From assembly GCA_015680685.1 (NCBI GenBank), contig MNCI01017725.1:461025-515499 (forward strand): 54,475 bases of DNA, given 5' to 3'. This document shows positions 10,861 to 23,140 of the stretch, piece after piece. The translations under genes and the position numbers were made by a program. The notes beneath the pieces were generated by a model. The model did not search any database. It saw nothing but the letters and a program-made list of their open reading frames with translations, and had not been told where the DNA came from. The stretch comes from Gnetum montanum. Taxonomy: Eukaryota; Streptophyta; Gnetopsida; Gnetales; Gnetaceae. How positions within the stretch are numbered: position 1 is the first letter of the stretch; every line of letters begins with the position of its first letter.

Positions 10861-11414
10861 CATCACCACTACCCCTAGCCACTTGGGTGCTCACTTCTAA
10901 TGTAGTTACCAAAGCTTCTGGAGCCTACCGCGACCCATGCTTGCACCATTCTTTTTAGAGAAGAAAAGAGAAGTAGGAAGCGAGAAAAGGGCTTAGTTAG
11001 AGGGGGCCTTCAGGCATGGGTAACATGTCTTTCTTGTCCTATTACCTACACTTGTAGCCCATTTATGGTATCTAATGGGTGTGCTTTAAATTCCCATCAT
11101 TTTTTTGGATGGAAGCCACACCATGTAAAGACTTATTCAACTTCATGTTATTGGTTAACACAGAATGTTAAGAGATCCATGAAAAACACACTTATACGCA
11201 AGATGGTAGAAGCTTTGAATCTTTTTGAAGTCACACCCTTTTCAAATATTTGGATCCTTACCCAAGTTTAGAAACAACGAAGATCATAATTTTGTTAAGA
11301 TTTTACTAATGAAAAGGAACCTCATGTTTCCAAAACAAGGAAAATCATAGAGTTTGTGGATGGATGGATGACGTGGGCTCACTACCTATTGAAACACCAC
11401 CAATTTTAGGCTTC

Positions 11415-13215
11415 TACAGTTTAGCGGTAAATTTTTCTAAGTGTTAAAACTTAGCAAAATTTTTCTAAGTATGGGTGTTATGCTCTATAGCATAGCTAGC
11501 GTAGCACACATTGAGCCCTGTTTTGCAAGATTTTTCTAAGTGTCAGTAGTAGTTTCATGAAATTTTTTCTAAGTGCCCTAATATGCTCTCAATGTGCCTG
11601 CTACGCTTCCTAATGTAGCTAGCATAGCACACACTTCCATGGCTAGTTTGCCCAAGTGTCAAGCTAGAAGTGGTCTAGGGTTTCTCAAGATGGATAAAAT
11701 AGTTTAGCAAATTTTCTATCTTTTGGGTTGCTATGCTCCACAGCATAGCGAGCATGACTTAGGTTCTAGTGCCTAGCTTTACCTAAATGTTGGACAAGGA
11801 TCTATCAAGCTAGCTCAACATGGAAGACACATTTGGCACATTTCCTAACTTCCAAGGCTTCCTATCCTGCTATGCCCTAGAGTGTAGCCAGCATGCCATG
11901 AAGGAAGACTACAGATTTCATCAAAATTTGGCTAAGTGTCCCTACTACACTCTACTACACTCCCCAGAGTAGCCAGTGTGACTAGTGTGGAAAAGAAAAA
12001 TTTTGTAAATTTTCACTAAGTGCTATGTTACACTCTAGAGCATAGCCAACTTAACACCAAGAAAAAGCCTCTAATAGCCTCTAGAACTTAGCATCGACCT
12101 TCGTCTCAACTCTGGCGTCCCTTCGGCAACCAAGATTAGCAATTTACATTTCTTTTGCATCCCCCATTGATCCCCAAAATTGTTCCTACACTTGACCCTA
12201 CTTGAAAGATGGGGAAGATGTAGTCCTAGAGCGTAGTCTTCAAGTTGCATTGTTTTAACACTATTTGTAGGTACATTGTAGTCTCTCAAACTCTAACACA
12301 TGTAGTCTAGGCAATGTGGTCATAGTTTAGCAGTCTCTAGGTATCCATTGCTATTGTTTAGAGCATAACACTTTGCTACTCTCATGAGAGCGTAACATGT
12401 CAATGTAATCCCATCTATGTTCATGCCACATGGCATTCATGCCATGTGGCACTCGATCCGTGTTCCATGCTAAACCTAGCCCTATAAATACCCCAATGTT
12501 CAACACTCTAGGGGTTGGCAAATCAAAAGAGCATTGAGCATTTGAGCATTCTGAGCATCCCTGACACTCCCACATTTGAGCATCTGAGCTTTACACCTTG
12601 GCAATTACTAGAACACAGTCTACCATTGCACCCACAAAACATGGCAATAGCCAACCTTGTAGGTTCAACCTCCCTTGTAGCTACTAGCTTTGCATCCCAA
12701 ATGTCCCAGAGACTATGATTACACTGCTACACTACCACTGTGCCTACCTAACACCACATACCATTCTCACCTCCTGTTTAGCAAAAGTTATGCTCCCCAG
12801 TTTTGGGATGGTGTATTTCTTTGTTCTTAAGCTCTATTTCATTCCTTTTCTAAGCATTTTTTCTCTGATCTTAAGTGTAACTCTTGCATTTTTCCATTGT
12901 TCAATACATGCTTGCATGCTCACATCACTATTTTCGAGTCGAGACTCTCCACTATGCTCCTGTTTGCTGTCCCAATGTCCTCACGTAATGCTTCACAAAC
13001 TACTCTTACAAACTGTTGTTCTAACACCAAGTAAGTCCCTATCTGATCAACCATACAATTCAGGGCACCTTGTTTCTATTTCCTAGCATAACCCTTGCAC
13101 AGATTCGGGGTTAGGCTATACCCTCATCAACCTCTCAGTGTTCCAACCACTAATGTTTTTAGACATCACACCTATTCCATGAAAAAGAAATTTTTTCTTA
13201 GTAACCAGTCATCAA
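11415..13215. mobile_element. Repeat-rich insert in A1, possible solo LTR
   Basis: A1 sequence that is contiguous in A3 and A6 is interrupted here. The left half (11,430-12,060) holds five loose units with an inverted word like GCTATGCTC..AGCATAGC and the phrase AATTTTTCTAAGTG. At about 12,479 there is a promoter-like CCTATAAATACCCC, preceded by CATGCCACATGGCATTCATG. The size and TATA position would suit a long LTR of another family, but I could not define TG...CA ends or a target duplication. No protein is supported; open frames of 60-123 codons are unconvincing. Confidence 0.45.
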
Positions 13216-13639
13216 AATTCAAAAATAGAAACCAAACATTAACAATCAGAAATGTTAAGTACAAACCACCATTAGCAAACAATTATAGCATCACTGTGTT
13301 CTATTGACAATAAGGTATTTTATTAGCAAAAATCATGAGAAAATCATCCAAAATATAATAAAATATATAAGAAATTGTAAAATATTCAAGAAAGATAAAA
13401 TGTACTCACCATGTTGCAAAAAAAATATTGGGAAAATTAATAAAGTAAAAATAAAAATATGAAAACTAAAGAGCCACTATAATGGTTAGAATGTCATCTT
13501 TTGCATGACTAAGTTGTAAGGAGGAGATCCGAAAATTTGAGTCATTGTTCATTCGATAAGGCATTTGTTGCACTAGCTTGCTTAGGTTCATGGAAAGGTT
13601 TTACTTGTTGCATGTTGATTAGCTACTTTCTATTTGGAC

Positions 13640-16600
13640 TCTCAAGTTTGTAGATTAACATGGCCCCAAAAGGAAAGCTTTTGTAGATAATATAAGGCCC
13701 CTTCCATAACATTTGAAACTTTGTCTTTTAAGGTACGTGTGTGGGGTTCTAATAGAGGATCTTGTCTTTAGATTAAAATTTTACTTTCTGTTTTCTAAAG
13801 TAATGGCATTTTTTGCTAAATGCCTTGTGCATTTCATTCAAGGATAGGGCTACTAATCGATTTCCATCTAGCACATTCAGATTTATTAATCTTTTTTGTT
13901 GTGCTAAGCTAAGGCGAAGGCCCAAGTCATAGGCTATTGAAAGTGTATGGAGCTCAGATTGGATAAGTAGAGTTGGTAATTTTTCATACACTAGCTCATA
14001 GGAAGAGTAGCATATAGGAAGTTTCCATGTTGTGTGGTATGCTCATAGGGCATCATTCAGTTATGTGCTCTAGTCTCTCCTGTATTTGCTAATAGTTCTT
14101 ATCAAGATCTTTGTAATCTCCCTATTAGTAACTTCTGCTTGATCATTGGCTTGGCAGTGGTAGGGTGTTGTTAGTTTATGTTTAACCTCCAAGCATTACA
14201 TAAGCTTGTGAAAGGTAATGACTATAAAATGGGTTCCATTGTCAAATTTTAGTACACATGCTACCCCAAACTTGTTTACAACATTTTTTTGTACAAATCA
14301 TGCAACAATAGATGATGTATAGTTGATGATGGTTGCTACTTCTACCTATTTTGTGCAATAATTAGTGACAACGATTATGTATGCCTTTCCATTTAACATA
14401 GGAATTATGGGACCCATGAATTTGACGTCCCAGATGTCGAAGGGTTCCAGTAGTTGAATCCACTGTTGAGGTCCCTCCATTCTAGCAGTCATCCCACCAG
14501 CTCGTTGATAGCATTAACAAGGTTGGCTAATAATACCCTGCCATTAGGATCTTAATGGCCATGCATCTCCTAGCATAGTGGCCCCCACAAGGGCCCTCAT
14601 GAGCATCCTAGAGAATGTGTAGTTGATCAACATCAAGTACACACCAACGAACCAAGCCATCGGCACACACCTTGTAAAGGTATTCGTTAATTTCCCTGAA
14701 GTGTTTGGCCTAATGAAGAAACTGTTGTTTCTTCTTGTAGTCCAAATTTTGTGGCATCTCTTAAGTGAGAAGATAAGTGAGGATGCGATCATACCATTTT
14801 GGTTCATCTGGCACTTGTTCATTTATTACACCTGTAAAGAGGAGTTCATTAGGAAATTGGTCCAACGAGCAGGCTCTCCTCCTCTTTGTTATCCCATTAT
14901 AATCGAGATAAGTGATCAATAATCACATTCTTAATTTCCTTTTGATCTATCATTGTAAAATTGAACTCCTACAAGATCACCAACCACCATATAATGCAAG
15001 GGCTCAGCGTTGGCTTGTTCATGAGGAAGCAAATGCCACTATTGTTAGTTTGCACAAACACTTTATATCCAAGCACATAGTACCTAAAATTCTCTAGAGC
15101 ATGCACCACTACCATTAGTTTTTTCTCTATTGTGTTGTAATTTAGCTATGCACCCATAATGCTTTGACTTGCGCAGTGGATGCAATATGAACATTTTTTG
15201 TCATCCAACTACATAAGCATGGCTTCCAAGGCATAATTTGATTCATTTGTCATTATATGAAATGGTTTGGAGTAGTTAGGTGCTTATAGAATTGGATTCT
15301 CTACGAGCTTCTACTTGAGCCTCTTGAACACATTTTCGCATTTCTTGGTCCAGATGAATGAAGCATCTTTCTTTGTAAGCTCAAGCAAAAGTTTTGCAAT
15401 CTTAGAGAAATTCTCTATAAAATGCCAGTAGTAGCCAGTCTGTCCAAGGAATAATTGGACATCTTTAATAGTTTTTGGTCGGCTAGTTCTTCCTTAGATG
15501 ACCCTTATCTTTTCAAGGTCCACCTTAATCCCTTCTTGATAAATTCTATGCCCCAATACAATGCCCTCCTGGACCATCAAATGGCTCTTCTACCAATTCA
15601 ACCAAAGATTCTTCTCCACACACCTTTTAGGCACTTGCTCAAGGTGGTCCAAGGCTTGTTCAAATGTGGCACCATAGTTGGAGAAGTCATCCATGAATAA
15701 TTCCACCTTGCTACCAATCAGTTGCTAAAAATTCTCAAGACTAAGCATTGGAATGTTACAAGAGTATTACATAGACCAAAAGGCATCTTTCAATATACAA
15801 AAGTTCCCCAAGGATTTGTGAATGTTGTTTTGGAGTGATTCTCTAATGTGATATGGATTTAGTTATAGCCACTATAACCATCTAAAAAGTTGTAATAACA
15901 ATGCCTAGATACACTTGATCCACAAATGGTAATGAAAAGCCATATTTGAATGTTACCATATTCAACATTCAAAAGTTGATGCAAACCACCCACTTGCCAT
16001 CTTTTTTTGGCATAATCATGAGTGGGTTGACCCACTCACTATCTGTAATGGAATAGATAAACCCCACCTTAAGGAGTTGTTCAATTTTCTCATTAATGAT
16101 TTGCTTCAATTTGGGGTTCAATCGCCACTATGGCTACCTCTTTAGCTTCATGGTTGAATCTATGTAGATACGATGTTGACACATCCTAGGATCAATCCAT
16201 GTGAGTTTAGGATATGATCAAGCAAAGGCTATTGGCCATTTATTAACCACCCTCAACAACATCTATTTCTGTTCAAGTGCAAGATTGACATTAATGATTA
16301 CCAGCTTGCCATTTTTCAAAAATGCATACTCCATGTTGGTAGGTACAATTTTCAACTCTAAGGGTTCTTGTTTAAAATTTTCAAGGATTTCTAACTCTCA
16401 TCAATAGGTATCATCATTTGCATCATTAGAGAGTTGGTGATGAACTTGCTCCAATTCATCCATACCTTCAACATAGGCACATATGAGGCTCTCAGCAAGT
16501 TCCATGCAAAGTGTATTGTTTCCAAGATCAATTGTCAACCACTGGATACCTTCCTGTTTTGTGGCTACTGTGTATAGGCACCTTTGAATATCTACCTCAT

Positions 16601-17060
16601 TTGCATACTACCTGCTCTTTTCATGAATTAGAGTTTCTACACACAATTAGACCCTGTATTGTTATACATGATGCACGAAACTCATTTCTTTTCGATATTT
16701 TCAAATGCATTTTCCTTGGAAATTTCCAAAGAAATATTTCTAATGCCCATTTTTGCATCAATAGTGCTTAGCCACACCCTTCCCATAATGATTCAAAAAT
16801 CCCTCTTGCAATTCTCAAAGAAATAGGAAATTGACAGGATAAGACCACCCATAAATAGTGGTCACAATGTCCTTCACTAGTCCCAAAGAAATAGTGATGT
16901 ACTAATCTATTGATTCTAAATAAATGTTGCTCTTCTTGAGAGAAGGCAGGTTCCAGGCATTGTACATTTCATGAGAAATCAAATTAACTCTAGAACTTGA
17001 ATCCAAAAGAGCTTTGCATGGTTCATTTTTAGTAATCTACAAATAGATAAGTGTACTTCT
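13640..17060 (-). pseudogene. A1 pol: protease, RT, RNase H, integrase (broken)
   Basis: Protease: the active-site region reads LLDSSSRVNLIS at about 17,030-16,950, with the catalytic DSG changed to DSS. RT begins near KLTWIDPRMCQHRIY (about 16,205) and has an intact FMDDF at about 15,690. RNase H is readable at about 15,260-14,905. Integrase: the zinc region lies near 14,560, FMGPIIPM at 14,420, FDNGTHF (second catalytic Asp) at about 14,240, and the acidic third residue region (EVTNREI) at about 14,110. The post-core segment (MYEKLPTLLIQSELHTLS) is at 13,991. The first catalytic Asp is not preserved. Frames are broken by stops and shifts, so it is not functional. Confidence 0.8.
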
Positions 17061-18620
17061 AGCATCTTCTAATTTTCTGGGAAGGTTGCTAGCCTAGATC
17101 TAGTGAGATACAATATGAGTTAACATAATAGTGTAGATCTTAGGAGGCATTTGGTTTGAAGGGCTTTTGATTTGAATGGATGCAGAGGATGAAAGAGATA
17201 CAAGACGACTAGCCACAAAAGTAGGTGAGGGTTTAGAAGGGCTATTGGTTCAAAAAATGATCTTTTACGAGATCTGGGTTCCAAACCACTCGATTGGAAA
17301 GCTAATCATATGTTAACAACCCTGGTAGCATTACGTTGCTGTGGCTATTCAAGAATTTCACCTTGCATTGATGGAGTAGGTGATAATTGGGTTGAGGGTG
17401 GAGGAGCATGTGCTGAAGAATGAGGAGGGTGATAGGAATATGGGGTTTTTCCTCTAGTAGATGGAGAATGAGTTCTATAATACTTTGGAGGATATTAGTG
17501 ATGCTGAAAAGAAGCTGACTAGAAGAGTTACGTAGAGACATTGGTTGTTGAACATAGTACCCATATGGATCTAGCTACTTGTAAGGGTACTACTACCTTG
17601 GTGGTGGCATCCTCCACAACTATGGGTGTTGCCACTACTAATACTGCTCATTCAGTTATGGTGGAGCTCCACTTAGATAATACGTTTGTTGTTATTAGTG
17701 AAATTGCCTTAGGTTTCCTTGAGGATAAGGTAACTTTTTGGGTACTTACCTTTGTGCTAGTCTAAGATTCAGAGCATACATCTTAGATTCCTGTAAGTGT
17801 GACACAATAGGGAAACATCCCTTGGTATGTTCATATTGGCAAATTTCACACCCACTATCATCATCTATCCTGAGTCCAAAACCTCTTTTACTATCTCAGT
17901 CTTGCCCTTACTCCTTTAGTAGGCACATTCAACTTCTTTCCTTCTTATACAACCATGATCACTACATTGTTCTTTGGATTCTTCCATAATTTTCATAGCA
18001 GTTTGAAATCTTTCATCTAAAGGCTCCCACATTTTATCAACCTTAGCTAAGATTTCAACTACAAATTTTTAAATCAACAAGGTTTTTTGGTGCACCACCT
18101 CATCAAATAGTGCTTCCCGCTCACTATCATAGAATTGAACCTTTCTTTTTCTGATGGAAGGGTCTTGGTTATACTCCTCAACACTTTCCTATTTTCTCAA
18201 CTCATCTTCTTCTTTTACAACTTGCTAAATCAACCTTTGAATCTAATGGGCTCTTAGTTCTGACAATCTCCCTTGGGCATGGACCCTAAGCATTCTCCTC
18301 ATTTCTGATTGGAGCCCATCTATGATATGGCAAAGTTGTTCCACTAAGAGTAACCATGGCTAGGGCATTAGTGTAATAATGAATAAAGTCTACCCATGGT
18401 GGCATCCAAGGGTTCATGTGCCTATGACAAGCATATGGGGCTCACTATAGTTTTCTTTAACAAAATTTTCTTTAACAAGGGTTCATGTGGCATCCAAGGG
18501 AAGAAGTAGACCTTTTTGTTAAAGAAAATTTCTTAATGTGCTTGTAATATAGTTTTGATTAATTATTATGTATTTTTATTTATTTATTTTTCAAATGATT
18601 ATGATGTTAGGGTTCGATCC
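17061..18620 (-). pseudogene. A1 gag (broken)
   Basis: Homology is to gag of A3, A4 and A6 by order and phrase. The proline/glutamine-rich linker lies at about 17,300-17,620, and the short Cys/His box CEICQYEHTKGC (C-x2-C-x3-H-x3-C) at about 17,870-17,815. The coiled acidic segment before it (with ...IRKRKVQFYDSE) is at about 18,150. Gag would coat the packaged RNA. Many stops. Confidence 0.7.
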
Positions 18621-18677
18621 AACGATCCTAAATAATGTTTGCTATGTCCTAGATAGCACATGTATCAAACTACCAGT

Positions 18678-18695
18678 CCCTAGTAATGGCACCAA
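18678..18695 (-). other. A1 primer-binding site (tRNA-Asp type)
   Basis: On the minus strand the 18 bases next to the LTR read TGGTGCCATTACTAGGGA after one T. The expected complement of the plant tRNA-Asp 3' end is TGGCGCCGTTGCCGGGGA. The differences are nearly all C-to-T or G-to-A. Confidence 0.75.
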
Positions 18696-19510
18696 TGATG
18701 AGTGACGAGTACCCCTACACCCAACCATACAAATCACTAAGCATTCACGAGTGATTCGGTCAAATTCTATGGACTTATAGCCTTCTAAGTATACTAATCT
18801 CTAGGAATTAAAACTAATCATTGCAATCGTTGTCTTTCCAATTACACTTGTGAAATGCAAAGGTATGGTTAAGTACAACTGAGGCATATGATTTTTATCA
18901 TTTTTATGTTTTGTGTTTTAAGTCGCCTAAGGATAAAGAATAATAAATAAAATAAAATAATTAAATTGCTAATTTAATCTAACTAGCTACACCTAACTAA
19001 TCCTAACATAAGCATCCATTCCTACTAACTGTACACATCCTAAACACATTTAATGCTACTCGGTTACCAAATGTTAAGCATTACCAGGATTACCAAGCAC
19101 CAAGCATATGCTCAAAGTGGTTGTACTTATGTACTTAATTAATTGTGATTTAATCTAGCTTAATTTAACTTCACTACATAAAGAATTATGGGAAATTTCA
19201 TAAAAAATTAAATGCATAAATAAACAATTATTTTATTTTAAAGTGTTGCAAGGTTTATCAGAAAGCTCATCTTTATTGTTGCACACATTGACATGCTCAA
19301 GTACAACAATGCTTGAATAAAGATTTGTACACTCTTTGACTCCTATTGCAGATACTTAGAAAAATATTCTAACTTTCAAATGATAAAACTACAAGAGCTT
19401 TGCTACAACTATGACAAAGATGCCATAAACATGACAGGTGAGCACGTATTTATAGACAAAAACAAACACTACATTGACAGGGCCATGTTAATGCATCAAA
19501 TCATGCATCA
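18696..19510 (-). repeat. A1 5' LTR
   Basis: Begins TGATGAG on the plus strand and ends near ATGCATCA, the decayed partner end. On the minus strand a TATA box (rc of ATTTATAG) lies at about 19,449. It contains the family words ACCAGGATTACCAAGCA and GTATGGTTAAGTA found in the LTRs of A3, A4 and A6. About 815 bp. The upper end is set by alignment to the LTR of A2 and may be off by a few bases. Confidence 0.75.
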
Positions 19511-19730
19511 ATAGGTCATAATCGATGCAACCAATTTACAATTTCTCACATACATTCCAAGAAACTGTCACTAATGTTCTAGACAATGTGAAGATTAGTT
19601 AAATGCCATGACCAACAAAAGTTATGCAAGTGGGTTCTCCCCAAAGCAAGCTCCTACCATAATTCCCTTGCATAACCACTTCTATAGATGTCTATGGTCA
19701 TCCAAGGAGTTAAATGTAGACCATGACTTT
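19511..19730 (-). mobile_element. A2 fragment (3' untranslated part), left of A3
   Basis: The phrase GTGGGTTCTCCCCAAAGC at about 19,630 matches the untranslated region of A5 (41,250) and A6 (51,270). It continues at 29,701 after A3 is removed. The 3' LTR of A2 is not present, as A1 lies next to this piece. Confidence 0.7.
19726..19730. repeat. A3 target-site duplication, left copy
   Basis: ACTTT directly before the 5' LTR. The same five bases follow the 3' LTR at 29,701-29,705. Confidence 0.9.
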
Positions 19731-20421
19731 TGATGAACCACCATTTTATGTTGGCCCTAACATCAAGTACATGACGTCAAAGTCGTGACATCATGTATGT
19801 GATGTCGAGGCCTTGGTCTGACATCACATGTCCGACATCGGGGTATATACCCCAAGTCTATAAATATCGTGCCTGGGCTCTAGTTTTGATAGTCAGTTTT
19901 TGCTCATTCTTAGTCAAAGTAGCAAAGCTCTTGTAGTTTATTTTTCTCAAAGTTAAAATATTTTCTGAGTGCCCACAAAAGGAGTCTAAAGTGTGTNAAA
20001 TGCAAGCACAACCACTTCGAGCATTCACATAGTACTTGGTAGCCCAGCAATGCTTAATTTTTAGTAGCCTAGTAGTGTTATATGTGTTCAGAATGTGTCC
20101 AGAAAAGTGGGACGGTTACTTGTGTTAGGCTAGTTAGGCAATAAACATTAGTTTTCAATCTACTCTACCCTTATTCTTGTTATAGGTGATTACATCCATA
20201 AAATATAAAATGACAAAAATTCATAGACCTCAATTATACTTAAACCATACCCTTGAGTCTCACAAGTGTAGTTGGTAAGACAACAAACATTCTTAATGTC
20301 ATTTCACTTCCTAGAGAAACTAGTATATGAGACAACTATAGGTCCACAGAATTCGACCAAATCACACGTAACACATTAGTGATTCATATGGTTGGGCGTA
20401 GGGATACCTTGTCGCTCATCA
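19731..20421 (+). repeat. A3 5' LTR (with collapsed gap)
   Basis: Starts TGATGAACC, ends GCTCATCA. A TATA box (CTATAAATA) lies at about 19,859. The n at 19,997 hides about 175 bp: the 3' LTR has 866 bp against 691 here, and the missing part corresponds to about 29,101-29,276. Confidence 0.9.
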
Positions 20422-20422
20422 T

Positions 20423-20440
20423 TGGTGTTGTTGTTGGGGA
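20423..20440 (+). other. A3 primer-binding site (tRNA-Asp type)
   Basis: Reads TGGTGTTGTTGTTGGGGA. Compared with TGGCGCCGTTGCCGGGGA every difference is C to T on this strand, and the terminal TGG and GGGGA are intact. Confidence 0.85.
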
Positions 20441-20581
20441 CCTTTTTGTTGTTTGGTGTGCTATCTAGGACCTAGTAAAAGTATTTAAATCGTTGGAATG
20501 AACCTTAAAGTCATATCTTATTTCACAATTACTACAACCACTTCTTAGAGTACACTATGATTTTTATTTCGCTAACTGAAA

Positions 20582-23140
20582 ATGTCTTCTTCTCATAAGA
20601 GCACTTCTCTACCCAAGGTTGATAATGTTCATTTGACAAAGCCTCAATAGTACTGAATCATATATACCACCCTGATGAGTATGTGCCAAACTTCACCTTC
20701 ATCCTACACCAGGATGAATAGTTGCAATGGCATGATGTGGAGGGCAACATTGTGTTGCCACCTGCTCATGTTGCTCCTACAATGCTCTATCACATGCTTG
20801 CATGATGTGGTCTTCAAGACTACAATGGGGAGCATAATGTGGAAGATGTCAATGCCAAGGATTATTATCCCATCAAAGCACAATGCCTACAGGATTAGTA
20901 GCTAGAACAACGTTATGAGTTTTCAAAGGGAAAAGGGCTTAATAATCCTCCATTCCTATTATACCAACAAGCTAGTGGAGAACCCTTCTCTGGGGGTTTT
21001 CCATACAATGATGCTCCTCTCTTTGACTTCAGCAATGTAGGTTAAAACTAGAATTTACACTCCATAGTTCACAATCTTAATTTTNCAGGTTAAAACTAGA
21101 ATTTACACTCCATAGTTCACAATCTTAATTTTGATAACAAGGAATCCAATGACAATGAAGGATCCGAAGGGGCAAATCAAGACAAGGATGCCAACAAGAA
21201 GCACAATAATGATCATGGTCGTAATCGCCAAAGTGGCAATAGCATGTATTGCAATGGTGCTGATTCTTCTTCTTCTTCCCCTTCATCATCATCTTTTTCT
21301 TCTAGCTTTGATCATGACCACAAAAGGTGAGATTGTGATGGAGGTGATCGAAATGAGCACAATGACCGATGGGACCATAATAATTAAGGGGACCATCGAG
21401 ATAGGAAAAATCAAGGACATAGACATTCAAGAGAGGCACATCACCATGAATGAAGGGGTAGTATAGGGCATCGTAGGCATCATGATCAAGACCTTGATGA
21501 GCCTCTATTTGCTACTCAAAGTATGCTTAACATCGCAGAGGTAGTCAGAATTCCAACAAGACATGTGAAAGATAGTTAGACATGAACAATATTCCTCGAT
21601 TTGAAGGAGGATATAACTCTAATCCATAGAATCATCTTCAATCTTTCCAAGATGCAAGTGCCTTGCAAAATATACAAAATAAGTGGCAAAAATTGAAGTT
21701 GTTCCCAAGGATACTTGTCAAAGAAGTAGAGAACTAGTACCGGTCCTTAGAACCAGAATCTATCAGACGATGGAGTACCATGCTTGAGTTATTCAATGAT
21801 AAGTATCAAACGTACTCTAGGGTCTCCAACCTAAGGAAACAAATTCAAGGGTAGAAATAAGGAACACACGAACCCTTGGATGCTGCCATTGGCTAATACT
21901 ATGCATTGATGCACAAATGCCCTAGCCATGGTTATTCTCAATTAGCTCAAATTCACCACATTGTAGATGGGCTTTGTAATGAAACAAGGAAAACCCTTGG
22001 TGTCTATGCACAAGGGCAATTGTTAGAACTAACTGTCTATCAGGTACAAAGGTTAATAGAGTAGGTCACCAAAGAGTAGAGTGAGCTAGGAAAAAGAGAA
22101 AGTGTAGAGAAGTACAACCATGATCCTTCCATCGACAAGAGGGAGGTTTGATTCTGTGACAATGAGGACGAATCCATATTTGATGAGGGGATGCATAAGA
22201 AAGCCTTGTCAGTTTAACGATTCTAATTTGAACTTATGGCCAAGGTTCATTTGTTAAGGGACTCCATGGATCGTAAATTTCCTCAAAATCGTTGAAGAGT
22301 CCAAAGAACAAGGTAGTGACAGTGAGTGTAGGAGGTGCAAGGAAATTGAACATGCATATTACAAAGGTAAGGGCAAAATTGCTGCAATAGAAGAGGTTGT
22401 AGATAATGAATCAGATGATGATCATGGATGTAATGTCTACTAGTATGAACATACTAAGGGATGTTTCCCCATTGTGTCACATCTTTAGGAGTCTAGGGTG
22501 TATGCCTTACATCCACGACTTACACAAAGGAAAACATCCAGAAGATTATCTTATCCTCAAGGTAAGCTCAAGTAGTTCTGCCAACAACAACTGTATTATC
22601 CAAGTGAAGCTCCACTACAACCGTATGAATAGTACCAACAATGGCAACAACCACAATCATGGGTGCTTGCACTGCCAAGGCAACAATACCCTTACCAATA
22701 GCCTAATCCATATGGTTACCACATCCAACAACTCATGTCTCCACATCACCCTTCTAACCATGTTTCTAATATCCAGCCTTACTACCACCCTTCTGATTAT
22801 TACCAAGCTCATTCACCACAAGAAAGAAGGGATGCAAACTCCTATCCTTATCCTCCTATCCCTACACACACTCCTCCTCCAATTACACAGCTACCACCTA
22901 CTCCTCCTATGCAAAGTGAACTACCCACTCAACCACAATAACACAATGCTACGAGGGTTGTTAATTTGTCATCCAATCATCAATTGGAAGGGTCAAATGC
23001 TTGATCAAAGAAAAGACCTTTCTTTCAACCTCATAGTCTACCTAAGCCTTCACCTACACTTGTGGTTAACAACCCTGCTCCTACCTCTTCCTCCATATCA
23101 AATTCCTTTGGGCCTCCTTCAAATCAAAAATTACTAAGGA
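20582..23140 (+). pseudogene. A3 gag (broken)
   Basis: Starts at ATG 20,582 (MSSSHKSTSLPK), the same start phrase as A2 and A4. The gag core is readable at about 21,590-22,050 (NNIPRFEGGYN, then a W-S-T-M-L-E-L-F-N-D-K motif). The Cys/His box at about 22,425-22,470 reads C-x2-Y-x3-H-x3-C, so the second Cys has become Tyr. A Pro/Gln/Tyr-rich linker follows (22,570-22,950; YPYPPIPTHTPPP in the right frame). A 243-codon Leu/His-rich frame at 22,406-23,137 is a shadow in another frame. Stops and an assembly duplication at 21,039-21,132 break the gene. Confidence 0.75.

Larger units (their letters stand above)
10860..19510 (-). mobile_element. A1: Ty3/gypsy (Athila/Tat-like) element, 3'-truncated
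   Basis: Minus-strand element in the order 5' LTR (18,696-19,510), tRNA primer site, gag, protease, RT, RNase H, integrase, 3' untranslated region. The untranslated part (10,860-11,415, then 13,215-13,640) shares with A2, A3 and A6 the phrase GGGCYTTAGTTAGAGGG and, further on, the word GGATGGATGGATGA. No 3' LTR is found, as the element stops where the sequence joins the Tat fragment. A 1.8-kb insert sits in its 3' untranslated region. All reading frames are broken. Confidence 0.8.

Noticed and set aside
12715-13086. 123-codon frame on the plus strand in the insert
   Set aside because: Cys/Leu-rich, no homology or start context, and the surrounding sequence is repeat-like.
18696-19510. One LTR shared by A1 and A2 (tandem LTR recombination)
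   Set aside because: The LTR lacks the phrases typical of the A2 5' LTR (for example GGTTTAGTCCAAAGTGAGG) and abuts the primer site of A1, so it belongs to A1. A2 is simply truncated beside it.
22406-23137. 243-codon Leu/His/Ser-rich frame on the plus strand
   Set aside because: Shadow of the gag linker of A3 in the wrong frame. The same kind of shadow appears in A1 and A4 at the homologous place.
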